A DNA stretch of 64,000 nt from Pseudomonas sp. GM74 (lineage in GTDB: Bacteria; Pseudomonadota; Gammaproteobacteria; Pseudomonadales; Pseudomonadaceae): assembly GCF_000282455.1 (NCBI RefSeq), contig NZ_AKJG01000102.1, forward strand, positions 1 to 64,000, written 5' to 3'. Below, piece by piece: positions 1-9,545 of this stretch. The notes beneath the pieces were generated by a model. It made no database searches. It was not told the origin of the DNA and saw only the letters and a list, made by a program, of their open reading frames with translations. Position 1 is the first letter of the stretch; the number at the start of each line of letters is the position of its first letter. Both the position numbers and the translations under genes were made by a program.

Positions 1-245
1 TCGGCCCACTTTGGACAAGTGGCTGCCTCGATGATCGCGGCGAAAACCGGCAGTCCTTTCATTACTTGGACGCTCCGTCCCGGGCTGTATAGGTGAAAGA
101 CTGCACGGGCTCGGGGAATGGGTTAATCCGATTGCGACTAATGCTTAGTGCTTATGGTGATTAACCTCGGTGGAAAGTTCCGGCCCAGCAGCAATACTCC
201 ACTCTGTTTCGAAAACCATTCGAGAATAGCGTGGGGCAATAAGTC
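1..245. other. No gene recognised at window start
   Basis: I see no convincing coding sequence, RNA or repeat here. It is probably the upstream region of the parvulin gene that starts at 246, and possibly the tail of an unseen feature to the left. Confidence 0.4.
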
Positions 246-1154
246 ATGAACTTAAGCGTCTGCGAAGCGAAAGAATCTCGACTTTCGTTAATCAAGCGAT
301 GCCTTCGCCAGCCGTTACTGCACTTTTTAATCGCCGGTTTCGCACTCTTCGTGCTGTACGGAGGTTTGCACCGTTCAACGATCAATCAAGATCCTCAACG
401 CATCGAAATTACTCCTGAAGTTGTTCAGCGGATCGCGATTTCCTGGCTGGCACGATGGCAACGCCCCGCCTCGGAGCAACAGTTGCAGGGCCTGATTGAT
501 GACTATGTGAAAGAGGAAATCCTCTATCGCGAAGCACTGAAACTTGGCCTGGATAAAGACGACACCATCATTCGCCGCCGACTGGCGCAAAAAATGGATT
601 TCCTCGCCGAGGATTTAGCGTCACTTCGCGAACCGGCACCCGGTGTACTTGAGGCCTGGTACAAGCAGCATCAGGACCAATATGCCCCGCCCCCCCTGGC
701 AACCTTCCATCATGTGTTCTTCGCCCTGGACAAACGCGGTGCGGATGCGCAGGCCCAGGCTCAGGCCGTGCTGAGAGGGCTGACTGACAAGAACAGCGGT
801 GAAGGCGATGCGTTCATGTTTAAAAGCGCCTACACAGAGCAATCACAGGATCAAGTGGCGCGGGTCTTTGGTTCAACGTTCGCCATTTCATTGTTCCAGC
901 AAACGCCGGGTAGTTGGGTGGGGCCTGTGGAGTCCGGTTTTGGCTGGCATCTGGTGTGGATTGATGCGCTGGCCAAGCCACCGGCACCGCCCTTCGAAAC
1001 CGTGGCCCAGCAGGTCAAGTCCGATTGGTTGTCCGAGCAACGCAGCGAATCGAAACGCGCGAATTTCGATGCACTCAAAGCACGCTATGAAGTCGTGGTG
1101 ATGATGCCTGCTTCCGCCGGTGGAATTACCGCCATACAAACGGAGCGGCCTTAA
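246..1154 (+). CDS. Membrane-anchored parvulin-type peptidyl-prolyl isomerase
   Basis: 302 aa. One hydrophobic segment near residues 22-42 (LLHFLIAGFALFVLY) suggests an inner-membrane anchor with the rest periplasmic. A SurA-like helical part follows, then a rotamase domain from about residue 140, ending in the family-typical stretch SGFGWHLVWID. Parvulins catalyse prolyl cis-trans isomerisation and act as folding helpers. The stop codon overlaps the start of the HupE/UreJ gene by one base, so the two are translationally coupled. The DUF3604 gene follows 39 bp later, so a role in folding the exported partner is plausible but inferred. The start at 246 is the first ATG giving the membrane segment. 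Confidence 0.82.
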   Translation: MNLSVCEAKESRLSLIKRCLRQPLLHFLIAGFALFVLYGGLHRSTINQDPQRIEITPEVVQRIAISWLARWQRPASEQQLQGLIDDYVKEEILYREALKLGLDKDDTIIRRRLAQKMDFLAEDLASLREPAPGVLEAWYKQHQDQYAPPPLATFHHVFFALDKRGADAQAQAQAVLRGLTDKNSGEGDAFMFKSAYTEQSQDQVARVFGSTFAISLFQQTPGSWVGPVESGFGWHLVWIDALAKPPAPPFETVAQQVKSDWLSEQRSESKRANFDALKARYEVVVMMPASAGGITAIQTERP

Positions 1155-2152
1155 TGAGGCGCAGGGTCTGGCTGCTGTTGTTTCTCGGGTTCATGGGGCT
1201 GAGCGCCATGGCCCATGAGTCGCGCCCCGCTTATCTGGAACTCAACGAAACGGCTGCCGGGCGCTATGACGTACTGTGGCGCACGCCGGTGCTTTCAGGC
1301 ATGCGATTGCCGATTGCGCTGCGGTTTGCCGAAGGTGTGCGCACTGTCGTTGACCCGGTGGAAAGCGAACTGAACGACTCTCTGATCGAGCGCCGGGTCA
1401 TTGATGCCGGTCCCGCCGGTCTGGTCAGGCAGCGCATCGAGTTTATCGGCCTGCAAGCGAGCATCACCGATGTGCTGGTGCGTATCTCGCGCCTGGACGG
1501 CAGCCTGACGACCACCCTCGTCCACCCTACGCAACCCTGGATAGAAATCGCTGCCACGCCGGGAGCGTTCTCGGTGGCCGGTGCGTTTCTGGTCCATGGC
1601 ATCCAGCACATTCTGGGCGGCTTTGATCACCTGCTGTTCGTCTTCGGTCTCCTGCTGCTGGTGGGTAATGGCTGGATGCTGGTGAAGACCATCACCGCGT
1701 TTACCCTCGCCCACTCCATCACCCTGGCGCTCGCAGCATTGGGTGCGGTGCGGCTGCCCGGACCGCCTGTGGAAGCGACGATTGCGCTGAGTATTCTGTT
1801 GCTGGCGGTGGAAATCGCCCGCAAGAACCGCGGTGACGTCAGCTTCACCCTCCAATGGCCGTGGGTGGTGGCGTTCTGTTTTGGCTTGTTGCATGGCTTT
1901 GGTTTTGCCGGTGCGCTGGCGCAAATCGGCTTGCCCCAGCGCGACCTGCCGCTGGCGCTGTTCACTTTCAATGTCGGCGTCGAAATCGGCCAGTTGATGT
2001 TTGTCGCTGCCGTGCTGTGCCTGCGAGCGCTGTTGCTGCGTTGTCGGCTGCCACGGCCCGCGCTCTTATACGCCCGACCGATTGCTTCTTACGGGTTGGG
2101 AGCGCTGGCTGCCTTCTGGTTTTTCGAACGAGTCTCGAGTTTCTGGGCCTGA
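1154..2152 (+). CDS. HupE/UreJ family membrane protein
   Basis: 332 aa. A signal peptide (MRRRVWLLLFLGFMGLSAMA) precedes an extracytoplasmic N-terminal domain of about 110 residues. A C-terminal half of about six membrane helices follows, with the HupE hallmarks HGIQHILGGFDHLLF, AHSITLALA and HGFGFAGAL. Some relatives (HupE, UreJ) are nickel or cobalt permeases; this long two-domain form is usually left without a proven substrate. The start overlaps the parvulin stop by one base (TAATG). Metal supply to the histidine-rich DUF3604 protein encoded next is an inference from position. Confidence 0.85.
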   Translation: MRRRVWLLLFLGFMGLSAMAHESRPAYLELNETAAGRYDVLWRTPVLSGMRLPIALRFAEGVRTVVDPVESELNDSLIERRVIDAGPAGLVRQRIEFIGLQASITDVLVRISRLDGSLTTTLVHPTQPWIEIAATPGAFSVAGAFLVHGIQHILGGFDHLLFVFGLLLLVGNGWMLVKTITAFTLAHSITLALAALGAVRLPGPPVEATIALSILLLAVEIARKNRGDVSFTLQWPWVVAFCFGLLHGFGFAGALAQIGLPQRDLPLALFTFNVGVEIGQLMFVAAVLCLRALLLRCRLPRPALLYARPIASYGLGALAAFWFFERVSSFWA

Positions 2153-2191
2153 ACTTCACCCTGTCACTGCCGTATTCCGGAGACGTGGAAT

Positions 2192-4408
2192 ATGAAACCC
2201 CTTACACACTTCACCACGCCGTCACTGCTCGGTTGCGCCGTGCTGACTGTCAGCACATTGGCATTGGCGGAAGGCAACCCGGACCGCGAGGTTTACTTTG
2301 GCCAGACGCACTCGCACAGCTCCTGGTCGATTGATGCTTACCTGATCGGCAACCATCAGGTCGATCCCGAACAGGCCTACCAATACTCGCTTGGAATGCC
2401 GGTCAAGCATCCGATGGGGTTTGAAGTGCAGCTCAAAGGCCGACCGCTGGATTTCCATGGCGTGACCGATCATTCGGAGTACGTGGGCGTGATCGCCCTG
2501 GCCAACGATCCGAAGTCAGACTTCAGCAAACTGCCCATCGCGCAAAAGCTGATTGCCAAGACTCCGGAGGATTTCAACCGGGTGTTCAAATGGATCGCCG
2601 GCAGCTTGAACAATCCCATCAAGGAGCTGATTGATCCGAAGGTGGCCGGCAACATCTGGCAGCAGAACATCGCCATCGCCGACAAGTACTACAAGCCCGG
2701 CAAGTTCACCACCTTCGTCGCCTATGAATGGACCTCGGCGCCCAACAATCAAAACATGCACCGCAACGTGTTTTTCCGTGACTCGAAGAAGGTGCCGGAC
2801 CTGCCCTTCACGGCCCTCGACTCAAGCAAACCCGAGGACTTGTGGAGCTGGATGGACGATCAGCGGAAAAAGGGCAACGAAATACTGGCGATCTCCCACA
2901 ACGCCAACCTCAGCAACGGCCTGATGTTTCCGGTGGACGTCGATGACCGTGGCCGCCCGATCGATGCGGCGTGGGCCGAAACGCGGATGCGCAATGAATC
3001 CCTCACCGAAATTCACCAGGTCAAGGGCACTTCCGAAACCCACCCGGAACTGTCGCCAACCGACGAATTTGCCAATTATGAAATCATGAGTTTCCTGATC
3101 GGCATCGACAACAGCACCTCGAAACTCAATGGCAGTTACATCAGGCAAGCCTGGCAAAACGGCATGGCCTTGCAGGAAGCCCGCGGCTACAACCCATACA
3201 AAATGGGCGTGGTCGGCGCCAGCGACTCGCACAACGGGGTGATTCCCTATGCGCAAAGCAACAACTTCGGCTCCCACGGTTTCACCGACAGCACCCCGGC
3301 GGCGCGACTTTCCGGCAAACAGAACTCGGGCATGATGGCCCTGCAAACCAGCACCTCCGGTCTGGCCGGTGTCTGGGCGGAAGAAAACACCCGTGAATCG
3401 ATCTTCGATGCCATGAAGCGTAAAGAGGTCTACGGCACCAGCGGCGTGCGCATCCCCGTACGCATGTTTGGTGGCTGGGGCTTCGACGGCAGTCTGTGGA
3501 ACGAAAAAGACTGGGTACATGCCGCCTACGCCAAGGGGGTTCCCATGGGCGGCGACTTGCCGGCAAAACAGGGCAAACAGGCACCGTCCTTCGTGGTATG
3601 GGCGGTCAAGGATGCCGACGATGGCAACCTCGACCGGATCCAGATCATCAAGGGCTGGACCAAAAACGGCCAGACCTTCGAGAAGGTCTACGACGTCGCC
3701 TGGGCCGGTGATCGCCAACCGGATCCGGTCACCGGCAAAGTCCCTGCGGTGGGCTCGACGGTCGATGTTTCCAAGGCGACCTACACCAATACCATCGGTG
3801 CCACCGAGCTGAAAAAAGTCTGGGTCGATCCGGACTTCGATCCGGCCCGGCACGCGTTCTACTACGCCCGCGCGCTACAGATCCCGACACCGCGCTGGAG
3901 CACCTATGACGCGGCCAAGCTGCAAGTACCGCCACCGGCCGACGTCTCGCCCACCGTCCAGGAGCGCGCGTGGACCTCACCGATCTGGTACACGCCGACA
4001 GCCGAGGACAGCAAGACTGTCGCTGGCGGCAAAACCATTGATCAACTGAAAACCGAAGGCGCCAAAGCGCTCACCAACGAGCAGTTGCAAACCTTCGTGG
4101 TGGGTAAAACCATCAAGGTGCGCAATACCGTCACCGGCCAGACATTCGAAATCGTCTATGGCACCGACGGCCAACGCCTGGTCGCCAGCGTCGATGGCAA
4201 ACCGCCCGCAGAGGGGGAATACCTGAACATGCTGCATGGCGGTCAGTTCGGCGTGCCGGCCAAGTATGAAATCAAGGACGGGCATCTGCTGACAACACTC
4301 GGCGGCACGCCCTTCGAGGCCACGGTATTCGAGCAGAACGGCAAGTACGTGGCGGCTCGCAGCAACGAATTCGGTTATGTGAATTATGAGGTTGAAGAGG
4401 TCAAGTAG
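2192..4408 (+). CDS. DUF3604 domain protein, exported PHP-like predicted hydrolase
   Basis: 738 aa with a signal peptide of about 26 residues (cleavage near ALAEG). Near the N terminus are clustered metal-ligand candidates as in PHP-type phosphoesterases: QTHSHSS (His40, His42), DFHGVTDHSEY (His89, Asp93, His94), ISHNANL (His236), EIHQ (His275) and GASDSHNG (Asp345, His347). The DUF3604 family is widespread in proteobacteria and has no established substrate. It is the third gene of a tight operon with the parvulin and HupE/UreJ genes, probably as a periplasmic enzyme. The catalytic role is inferred from the histidine pattern. Confidence 0.85.
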   Translation: MKPLTHFTTPSLLGCAVLTVSTLALAEGNPDREVYFGQTHSHSSWSIDAYLIGNHQVDPEQAYQYSLGMPVKHPMGFEVQLKGRPLDFHGVTDHSEYVGVIALANDPKSDFSKLPIAQKLIAKTPEDFNRVFKWIAGSLNNPIKELIDPKVAGNIWQQNIAIADKYYKPGKFTTFVAYEWTSAPNNQNMHRNVFFRDSKKVPDLPFTALDSSKPEDLWSWMDDQRKKGNEILAISHNANLSNGLMFPVDVDDRGRPIDAAWAETRMRNESLTEIHQVKGTSETHPELSPTDEFANYEIMSFLIGIDNSTSKLNGSYIRQAWQNGMALQEARGYNPYKMGVVGASDSHNGVIPYAQSNNFGSHGFTDSTPAARLSGKQNSGMMALQTSTSGLAGVWAEENTRESIFDAMKRKEVYGTSGVRIPVRMFGGWGFDGSLWNEKDWVHAAYAKGVPMGGDLPAKQGKQAPSFVVWAVKDADDGNLDRIQIIKGWTKNGQTFEKVYDVAWAGDRQPDPVTGKVPAVGSTVDVSKATYTNTIGATELKKVWVDPDFDPARHAFYYARALQIPTPRWSTYDAAKLQVPPPADVSPTVQERAWTSPIWYTPTAEDSKTVAGGKTIDQLKTEGAKALTNEQLQTFVVGKTIKVRNTVTGQTFEIVYGTDGQRLVASVDGKPPAEGEYLNMLHGGQFGVPAKYEIKDGHLLTTLGGTPFEATVFEQNGKYVAARSNEFGYVNYEVEEVK

Positions 4409-4815
4409 CGCCGAGGCCAGCACCAATGTTCTGCATACATCGGTACCGGCAGATTGTCGCGCAACGACAGATGTTTGCGCAGCTCAAATAGAAAGCTGTT
4501 CGCGAATCGGCCCTAATGAACATTGATGACAGAAAGGACAATTTTTTCGAAAGCAGGCATCGATGGACCGCATTGGGCTTTCTGTCCTTCACGACGGGCA
4601 GAAATCGGCCGATTCTGTTGAATTCGCTTCAGCAGTCTGTTTGTCCCAAAGAAAAAGTTTACCTCCGCTGTTGGCTGCCCCCCCCCAGTCAATAGCGGAG
4701 GTTTGCTTCATGGCCTACGCTCAGATTCGGCAGTAAACCAGCTGGAGTCTCGGCGTGTTCAAACGCTGATCAAGACGTCCAGGGCAGAGAGGATCTTGGT
4801 CGGGAGCGAAAAAGG
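4409..4815. other. Intergenic region with repeat and hairpin
   Basis: No coding sequence is supported in these 407 bp. They hold one copy of the dispersed GCGACAGGCAGAAATCGGCC-type repeat (4591-4620) and, at 4661-4702, an inverted repeat with 9-bp arms (ACCTCCGCT / AGCGGAGGT) around a loop containing nine C residues. Confidence 0.6.
4591..4620 (+). repeat. Dispersed intergenic repeat, copy 1
   Basis: Reads ACGACGGGCAGAAATCGGCC, close to the consensus GCGACAGGCAGAAATCGGCC seen at seven other intergenic sites up to 25.95 kb. Copy 1 is the only one outside the tRNA-Cys island. Confidence 0.6.
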
Positions 4816-6291
4816 ATGAAACCGGAATATTCATGCATGAAATGGATCGCCATCGCTGCCGTTTCGGTGGCGCTTGTATCAGGCTGTGCCAGCAAGAACG
4901 ACCCCGTGGCCCAGGCCGAAAAAGCCGACGCAGCCAAGGGCATCGCCGCGCCCAGTCTCACGGAAACCAAGGCCATCGCCGAAGAGGCCTTCATCTACGG
5001 ACTGCCGATCGTCATGAACTATGCGGTGATGTATGAGTACGCCGTGGACAAAAGCGGCCCGCAGTTCAAAGCTCCGTTCAATCAGATCAAGAACGAACCC
5101 CGTGTCTTCACTTACCAGGATACGGCCATCGTCACGCCCAACAGCGATACCCCCTACTCCTTCCTCTGGATGGATCTGCGCACCGAGCCCATGGTGCTCA
5201 CGGTACCCGCAGTGGAAAAGAAACGTTATTACTCGGTGCAACTGATCGACGGCAACACCTACAACTACGGCTACATCGGCAGCCGCACCACGGGCAACGG
5301 CCCGGGTAACTACATGGTGGTCGGGCCTGACTGGAAAGGTTCCATGCCACCAGGCATTAGCCAAGTCTTCTATTCGACAACGCCCTTCACGGTGGCCGGC
5401 TACCGAACCCAGCTTTTCAATCCCAAGGACATGCCGAATGTGATCAAGGTGCAGTCCGGCTACAAAGTCCAGCCGCTGTCGGCGTTTTTGAAGCAACCGG
5501 CGCCGCCTGCTTCGCCGGTTATCAATTTCCCTCCAACCACCGCCGCGGGGATCAAGGAGAACTTCTTCGAGTATCTTGATGCCGCGCTCCAGTATGTTCC
5601 GCCAACACCGGAAGACAGGGAAATTCGCGCTCGAATCGCGAAAATTGGCATTGGACCAGGCAAGAGCTTCGAGTTCAAAGACCTCTCGCTCGAACACAAG
5701 GCCGCTGTCCTGCTGGGCATGAAGGAAGGTGACGAGAAGGTGGACAAGTGGTTGTCCGGCGGACTCAAGAATGTCAATGGCTGGGGCATCGGTTCGTACT
5801 TTGGCGACCGCCATTTCTATAATGGCGACTGGTTGAAGCGCGCGGGCGCGGCCAAAGGCGGTATATACGGCAACGATGCCGTGGAAGCCACTTATCCCAT
5901 CACCCGCACGACCGCGACCGGCGAGCCACTGGATGGCAGCAAGCATAACTACACACTCTCCTTCCCGGCGGGGCAACTACCTCCAGTCAACGCCTTCTGG
6001 TCGGTGACCATGTACGACGGCAAAACACAGCTCCTGATCAAGAACCCGATCAACCGCTATCTACTGAACTCGCCCATGCTGCCCGGCATGAAGAAGAATG
6101 CCGACGGGTCGCTGACCCTGTACATCCAACGGACCTCGCCTGGCAAGGCGCTGGAAGGCAACTGGCTGCCCGCACCCGACGGCCCGATTTATTTGGTGAT
6201 GCGCCTCTATTGGCCCAAGGAGACGCCTCCTTCAGTCCTGCCGGCTGGCGAAGGAACCTGGAAGCCGGCAGGCATCGTGGTATCGAAATAG
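4816..6291 (+). CDS. DUF1254/DUF1214 domain lipoprotein
   Basis: 491 aa. The N terminus has a lipobox (VALVSGC), so the protein is probably lipidated. An alternative in-frame start at 4837 would give a shorter and more usual signal (MKWIAIAAVSVALVSGC). The N-terminal DUF1254 domain contains NSDTPYSFLWMDLRTEP; the C-terminal DUF1214 domain contains PPVNAFWSVTMYDG and ends WLPAPDGPIYLVMRLYWPKE, as is typical. These proteins are beta-rich and exported, and no enzymatic function is established. A paralogue lies at 22766. A GC-rich hairpin follows the stop, so it is probably transcribed alone. Confidence 0.85.
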   Translation: MKPEYSCMKWIAIAAVSVALVSGCASKNDPVAQAEKADAAKGIAAPSLTETKAIAEEAFIYGLPIVMNYAVMYEYAVDKSGPQFKAPFNQIKNEPRVFTYQDTAIVTPNSDTPYSFLWMDLRTEPMVLTVPAVEKKRYYSVQLIDGNTYNYGYIGSRTTGNGPGNYMVVGPDWKGSMPPGISQVFYSTTPFTVAGYRTQLFNPKDMPNVIKVQSGYKVQPLSAFLKQPAPPASPVINFPPTTAAGIKENFFEYLDAALQYVPPTPEDREIRARIAKIGIGPGKSFEFKDLSLEHKAAVLLGMKEGDEKVDKWLSGGLKNVNGWGIGSYFGDRHFYNGDWLKRAGAAKGGIYGNDAVEATYPITRTTATGEPLDGSKHNYTLSFPAGQLPPVNAFWSVTMYDGKTQLLIKNPINRYLLNSPMLPGMKKNADGSLTLYIQRTSPGKALEGNWLPAPDGPIYLVMRLYWPKETPPSVLPAGEGTWKPAGIVVSK

Positions 6292-6304
6292 ACCTCGCGC
6301 AATT

Positions 6305-6332
6305 CCCCCGGCATTTGCCGGGGGGCTCCTTT
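6305..6332 (+). terminator. Rho-independent terminator after DUF1254 gene
   Basis: An 8-bp stem (CCCCCGGC / GCCGGGGG) with an ATTT loop, followed by a modest T-rich stretch, 13 bp after the stop codon. Confidence 0.7.
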
Positions 6333-6352
6333 CTTCAGGATGGCAAAATGCG

Positions 6353-6667
6353 ATGGACCTAGCCTATCGAACCGGTCAGCGCGTGACCGATACCCGATTA
6401 CTGGACGAACGGGATGTCCGAGACGACCAAATCCGGGTCCTGCAAGGCAAGACGAATGCAAAACGTCGGATTGAAATAACTGGCGAACTGAAAGTTTTGA
6501 TTGATCGAATCATGTCCCGAAAAAAAGAACATAGGGTCCGCTCGACACGGCTGATCGTTTCGGAGACTGGCACACCAATGACGGTGGCAATTGGGCATAC
6601 TACCGTTGTCATGACCGAGCAATACATCCGCAATCGCATAGGTAAGAAAGTCTCGCCTACCAAGTGA
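6353..6667 (+). pseudogene. Tyrosine recombinase (phage integrase) remnant
   Basis: The 104-residue reading keeps pieces of a phage-type integrase: the core-binding/catalytic boundary (YRTGQRVTDTRLLDERDV) and the typical last residues (GHTTVVMTEQYIRNRIGKKV). The whole N-terminal half is missing, and so is the internal stretch that should carry the HxxR motif: the sequence jumps from SETGTPM to the IGHTTV box. The tyrosine-containing tail remains. It ends 80 bp from the 3' end of tRNA-Leu and points toward it, the usual place for an integrase that used that tRNA as attachment site. It cannot be active. Confidence 0.8.
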
Positions 6668-6747
6668 ATTGCGACCCAAAGCCAGAATTGCGACTCAGAA
6701 ACAAACAAGGGCTTGCTTAGCTTTCGCCCGCAAACCCTTGATTTATA

Positions 6748-6834
6748 TGGTGCCCGAAGCCGGAATCGAACCGGCACGCCCTTACGAGCGGGGGATTTTA
6801 AGTCCCATGCGTCTACCAGTTTCGCCATTCGGGC
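6748..6834 (-). tRNA. tRNA-Leu (anticodon TAA)
   Basis: 87 nt. The acceptor arms GCCCGAA / TTCGGGC pair, the discriminator is A and CCA is encoded. The anticodon loop is CTTAAAA, a long variable arm is present, and the T loop reads GTTCGAATCC. In other Pseudomonas genomes I recall this tRNA next to tRNA-Gly and tRNA-Cys behind pgsA; here it is about 19 kb from them. Confidence 0.97.
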
Positions 6835-6910
6835 GGTAGCGCGGTGAAGCGTCCAGGTTTTGCCAAATAACGATCTGGCAGTTCTGACGCTTGTGCAGCA
6901 GAGGTGGAAA

Positions 6911-6937
6911 TATATACATCCCGCCCCGGTGAAGCAA
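6911..6937 (-). promoter_or_regulatory. Candidate promoter of tRNA-Leu
   Basis: On the minus strand, TTGCTT lies 15 bp before TATATA, about 80 bp upstream of tRNA-Leu and downstream of the terminator at 6985. It would let tRNA-Leu be transcribed independently of the other tRNAs. Confidence 0.4.
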
Positions 6938-6984
6938 GTTCGCAAATACCCTTTTCAAGACTAAATCTTGCAGGCTAGTGCAAA

Positions 6985-7019
6985 TAAAAAAGCTCCGTAA
7001 ATCATAGATCTACGGAGCT
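6985..7019 (-). terminator. Terminator beside the tRNA-Cys pseudo-copy
   Basis: A 9-bp stem (AGCTCCGTA / TACGGAGCT) with a T-run on the minus strand. It closely resembles the terminator that follows the intact tRNA-Cys at 25994-26029, so the duplication seems to include the terminator neighbourhood. Confidence 0.8.
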
Positions 7020-7029
7020 TTTTTATTAG

Positions 7030-7076
7030 TGGAGGCCGCGGTCGGAATCGAACCGGCGTAGGCGGATTTGCAATCC
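7030..7076 (-). repeat. 3' fragment of tRNA-Cys, island attachment-site copy
   Basis: These 47 bp match 26038-26084, the 3' part of the intact tRNA-Cys (CCA end, T arm, variable region, 3' side of the anticodon arm), with one mismatch at 7039. The similarity stops abruptly after the anticodon stem, and no 5' half follows. It lies in the same orientation as the intact gene. This is the expected footprint of an element that integrated into the 3' end of tRNA-Cys. Confidence 0.85.
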
Positions 7077-7481
7077 ACCCACAAAGCTAAGTAGATCAAT
7101 AGGTTAGCACGTCACCCATTCCGCAAGCCACTGATTTTAAACAAGCTGTGCCCAGCGGTTTGGAAGGGTCGGATTCTGAGTTGTGGAACCATTTTCTGGC
7201 GCCAGGCGCACTCAACCTCGTCAAGATTTTCCTTGGGACGATGACAGAAAACAGCGAGCTACTGGCAAAGCATCCGCTTTGGGGTCTGATCGCGCGGCCC
7301 CCAAGGAGTTTGCACGGAGGATTTGCGGCGCCTGACTCAAACCTGCTCCCTTCCCTGCTCTTCAAGATCAATGCAAACCAACTTGCCCTCGAAGCGGTCA
7401 TTCTGGAACTGCCAAACCGGGTTGAAGCACGCGGATCAGGCGATGTCGCTGACAATGTACGGACGCCTTGACCGCAATTCC
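7077..7481. other. No confident gene; possible decayed ORF
   Basis: Overlapping short frames exist on both strands, and neither has clear family features. The plus-strand frame at 7148-7471 ends in a helical stretch (INANQLALEAVILEL) that looks protein-like and could be the truncated remnant of a small protein gene. I do not recognise a family. Confidence 0.3.
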
Positions 7482-9437
7482 TTACATCTCAACCTGTGTA
7501 CCCAGTTCTATCACCCGATTCAAAGGCAACTTGAAGTATTTCAGGTTGCTGTTGGCGTTCTTGAGCAAAAAGGCGAACAGGCTTTCTCGCCAACGGGCCA
7601 TACCAATGCGCTTGGTCGGGATCACCGTTTCCCGGCTCAGGAAATAAGTGGTGCGCATCGGACTGAAGTCCAGCTCAGCCAAATGACAGAGACTCAACGC
7701 CAAGGGGACATCGGGTTCCTCAATAAAGCCAAAGTGCAGACTGACCCGGAAGAACCCTTCGCCATACGTTTCAACCTCAAACCGGCGGCCAGAACTCACA
7801 CGAGGACTGTCCTCAGACACCACTGTGAGCAACACCACTTGCTCATGCAAAACCTGGTTATGCAGCAGGTTGTGCAACAACGCATGCGGAACGGCATCGG
7901 ACCTGGCTGTCAGAAATACCGCCGTACCTTGTACGCGATGAGGAGGCTGCGTACGAATGCTAGCGATGAACAGTGGTAGAGGCAGCGCGGTTTCGTCCAG
8001 CCGCTCAACAATGATCTTGCGGCCCCGCTTCCAAGTGGTCATCAAAATGAACAGGCCAATACCAGCAATCACCGGGAACGCCCCCCCCTGGAAGATCTTC
8101 GGCGCATTGGCCGCGAAGTACAGGCTGTCTACCAGGAGAAAACCGAGCAGCACCGGAATGGCCAACCAGCGCGGGGTTTTCCATAGCAGCAGGACGACCG
8201 CCGAGGACAGGATGGTGGTGATCAACATGGTGCCCGTCACAGCGACCCCATAAGCAGCGGCCAAAGCACTGGACGACTCAAAACCAAGTACCAGCAGCAC
8301 AACACCGACCATCAACGCCCAGTTAACCGTGCCGATGTAAATCTGTCCCTGCTCCTGGCTGGAGGTGTGCTGGATAAACATACGAGGGACATACCCCAGC
8401 TGGATGGCCTGGCGCGTCAGGGAAAATGCGCCGGAGATCACGGCTTGAGAAGCGATGATGGTCGCCAGTGTGGAGAGCGCGACCATCGGCAGAAGTGCCC
8501 AGCCAGGCGCGAGCAAATAAAATGGATTACGCACCGCCTCAGGGTTCTCCAGGATCAAGGCACCTTGGCCAAAATAATTGAGCACCAGCCCTGGCAACAC
8601 CAGAATGAACCACGCGCGGGCAATGGGCTTACGACCAAAGTGACCCATGTCGGCATACAGTGCCTCAGCACCGGTCAAAGCCAGCACCACGGCACCCAAA
8701 ATCGCAACGCCGATGCCTGGATGAACCATGAAAAACTGCACGCCCCAAGCAGGGTTGAGCGCTTGCAGCACTTCCGGCCGCTGGAAAATGCCATAGATCC
8801 CCAGCGCACCCAACACGACAAACCACAGCACCATCACTGGGCCGAACAGGATACCGATGCGAGCCGTGCCGTGTTTCTGGATCAGGAACAGCGCCACCAG
8901 CACGACCACTGACAAAGGCACAACCCAGTGTTCAATTCCGTCAAACGCAAGCTGTAGCCCTTCAACCGCAGAGAGCACCGAAATAGCCGGGGTGATCATG
9001 CTGTCCCCGTAAAACAGTGCCGCACCGAAGAGGCCAAGCAGAACCAGCACCTTACTCATGCGCGGAAATGGCGCTGCCGCACGGCGGGCCAAAGCCGTCA
9101 ACGCCATGATGCCGCCTTCGCCCTGGTTGTCGGCACGCAGGATGAACAACACGTATTTGATCGAGACGACCCAAATCAGTGACCAGAAGACCAACGACAG
9201 AATGCCCAACACGCCGTCATGGTTGACCTGAACTCCGTAGTGGCCAGAAAAGACTTCTTTCAGCGTGTAGAGAGGGCTGGTGCCAATATCCCCGTAAACC
9301 ACTCCGACCGCGGCGACGAGCAAGCCCAGACCTGACGTTTTGGATTGCGGATTTTCATGTGCACCGGTCGCTGCTTCACTCAAGGGTCGCTTCTCTCTAA
9401 TTGCGGGGGGAAGGGAGTGCATGCCGTCCTTGGGCAA
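7482..9437 (-). CDS. kup: Low-affinity potassium transporter Kup
   Basis: 651 aa. Kup is an inner-membrane K+ uptake system, probably K+/H+ symport. The signature [19 protein letters not shown] is near residues 45-63. About 12 membrane helices fill residues 40-470, including [12 protein letters not shown] and [25 protein letters not shown] cytoplasmic C-terminal domain follows. Length matches the family. It is the first gene inside the segment bounded by the tRNA-Cys repeats, and may be an accessory copy. No partner gene is adjacent. Confidence 0.95.
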   Translation of the reverse strand: MPKDGMHSLPPAIREKRPLSEAATGAHENPQSKTSGLGLLVAAVGVVYGDIGTSPLYTLKEVFSGHYGVQVNHDGVLGILSLVFWSLIWVVSIKYVLFILRADNQGEGGIMALTALARRAAAPFPRMSKVLVLLGLFGAALFYGDSMITPAISVLSAVEGLQLAFDGIEHWVVPLSVVVLVALFLIQKHGTARIGILFGPVMVLWFVVLGALGIYGIFQRPEVLQALNPAWGVQFFMVHPGIGVAILGAVVLALTGAEALYADMGHFGRKPIARAWFILVLPGLVLNYFGQGALILENPEAVRNPFYLLAPGWALLPMVALSTLATIIASQAVISGAFSLTRQAIQLGYVPRMFIQHTSSQEQGQIYIGTVNWALMVGVVLLVLGFESSSALAAAYGVAVTGTMLITTILSSAVVLLLWKTPRWLAIPVLLGFLLVDSLYFAANAPKIFQGGAFPVIAGIGLFILMTTWKRGRKIIVERLDETALPLPLFIASIRTQPPHRVQGTAVFLTARSDAVPHALLHNLLHNQVLHEQVVLLTVVSEDSPRVSSGRRFEVETYGEGFFRVSLHFGFIEEPDVPLALSLCHLAELDFSPMRTTYFLSRETVIPTKRIGMARWRESLFAFLLKNANSNLKYFKLPLNRVIELGTQVEM

Positions 9438-9545
9438 AACGATATGCCCAGGCCACTGGAGTCACAAGGCGCATGGACGATCTAAAAAATCGCGGCCAGT
9501 ATCTTTGAGGGCGGAATCAGCAGTCGTAAAGAAAGCGTAAAAAAT

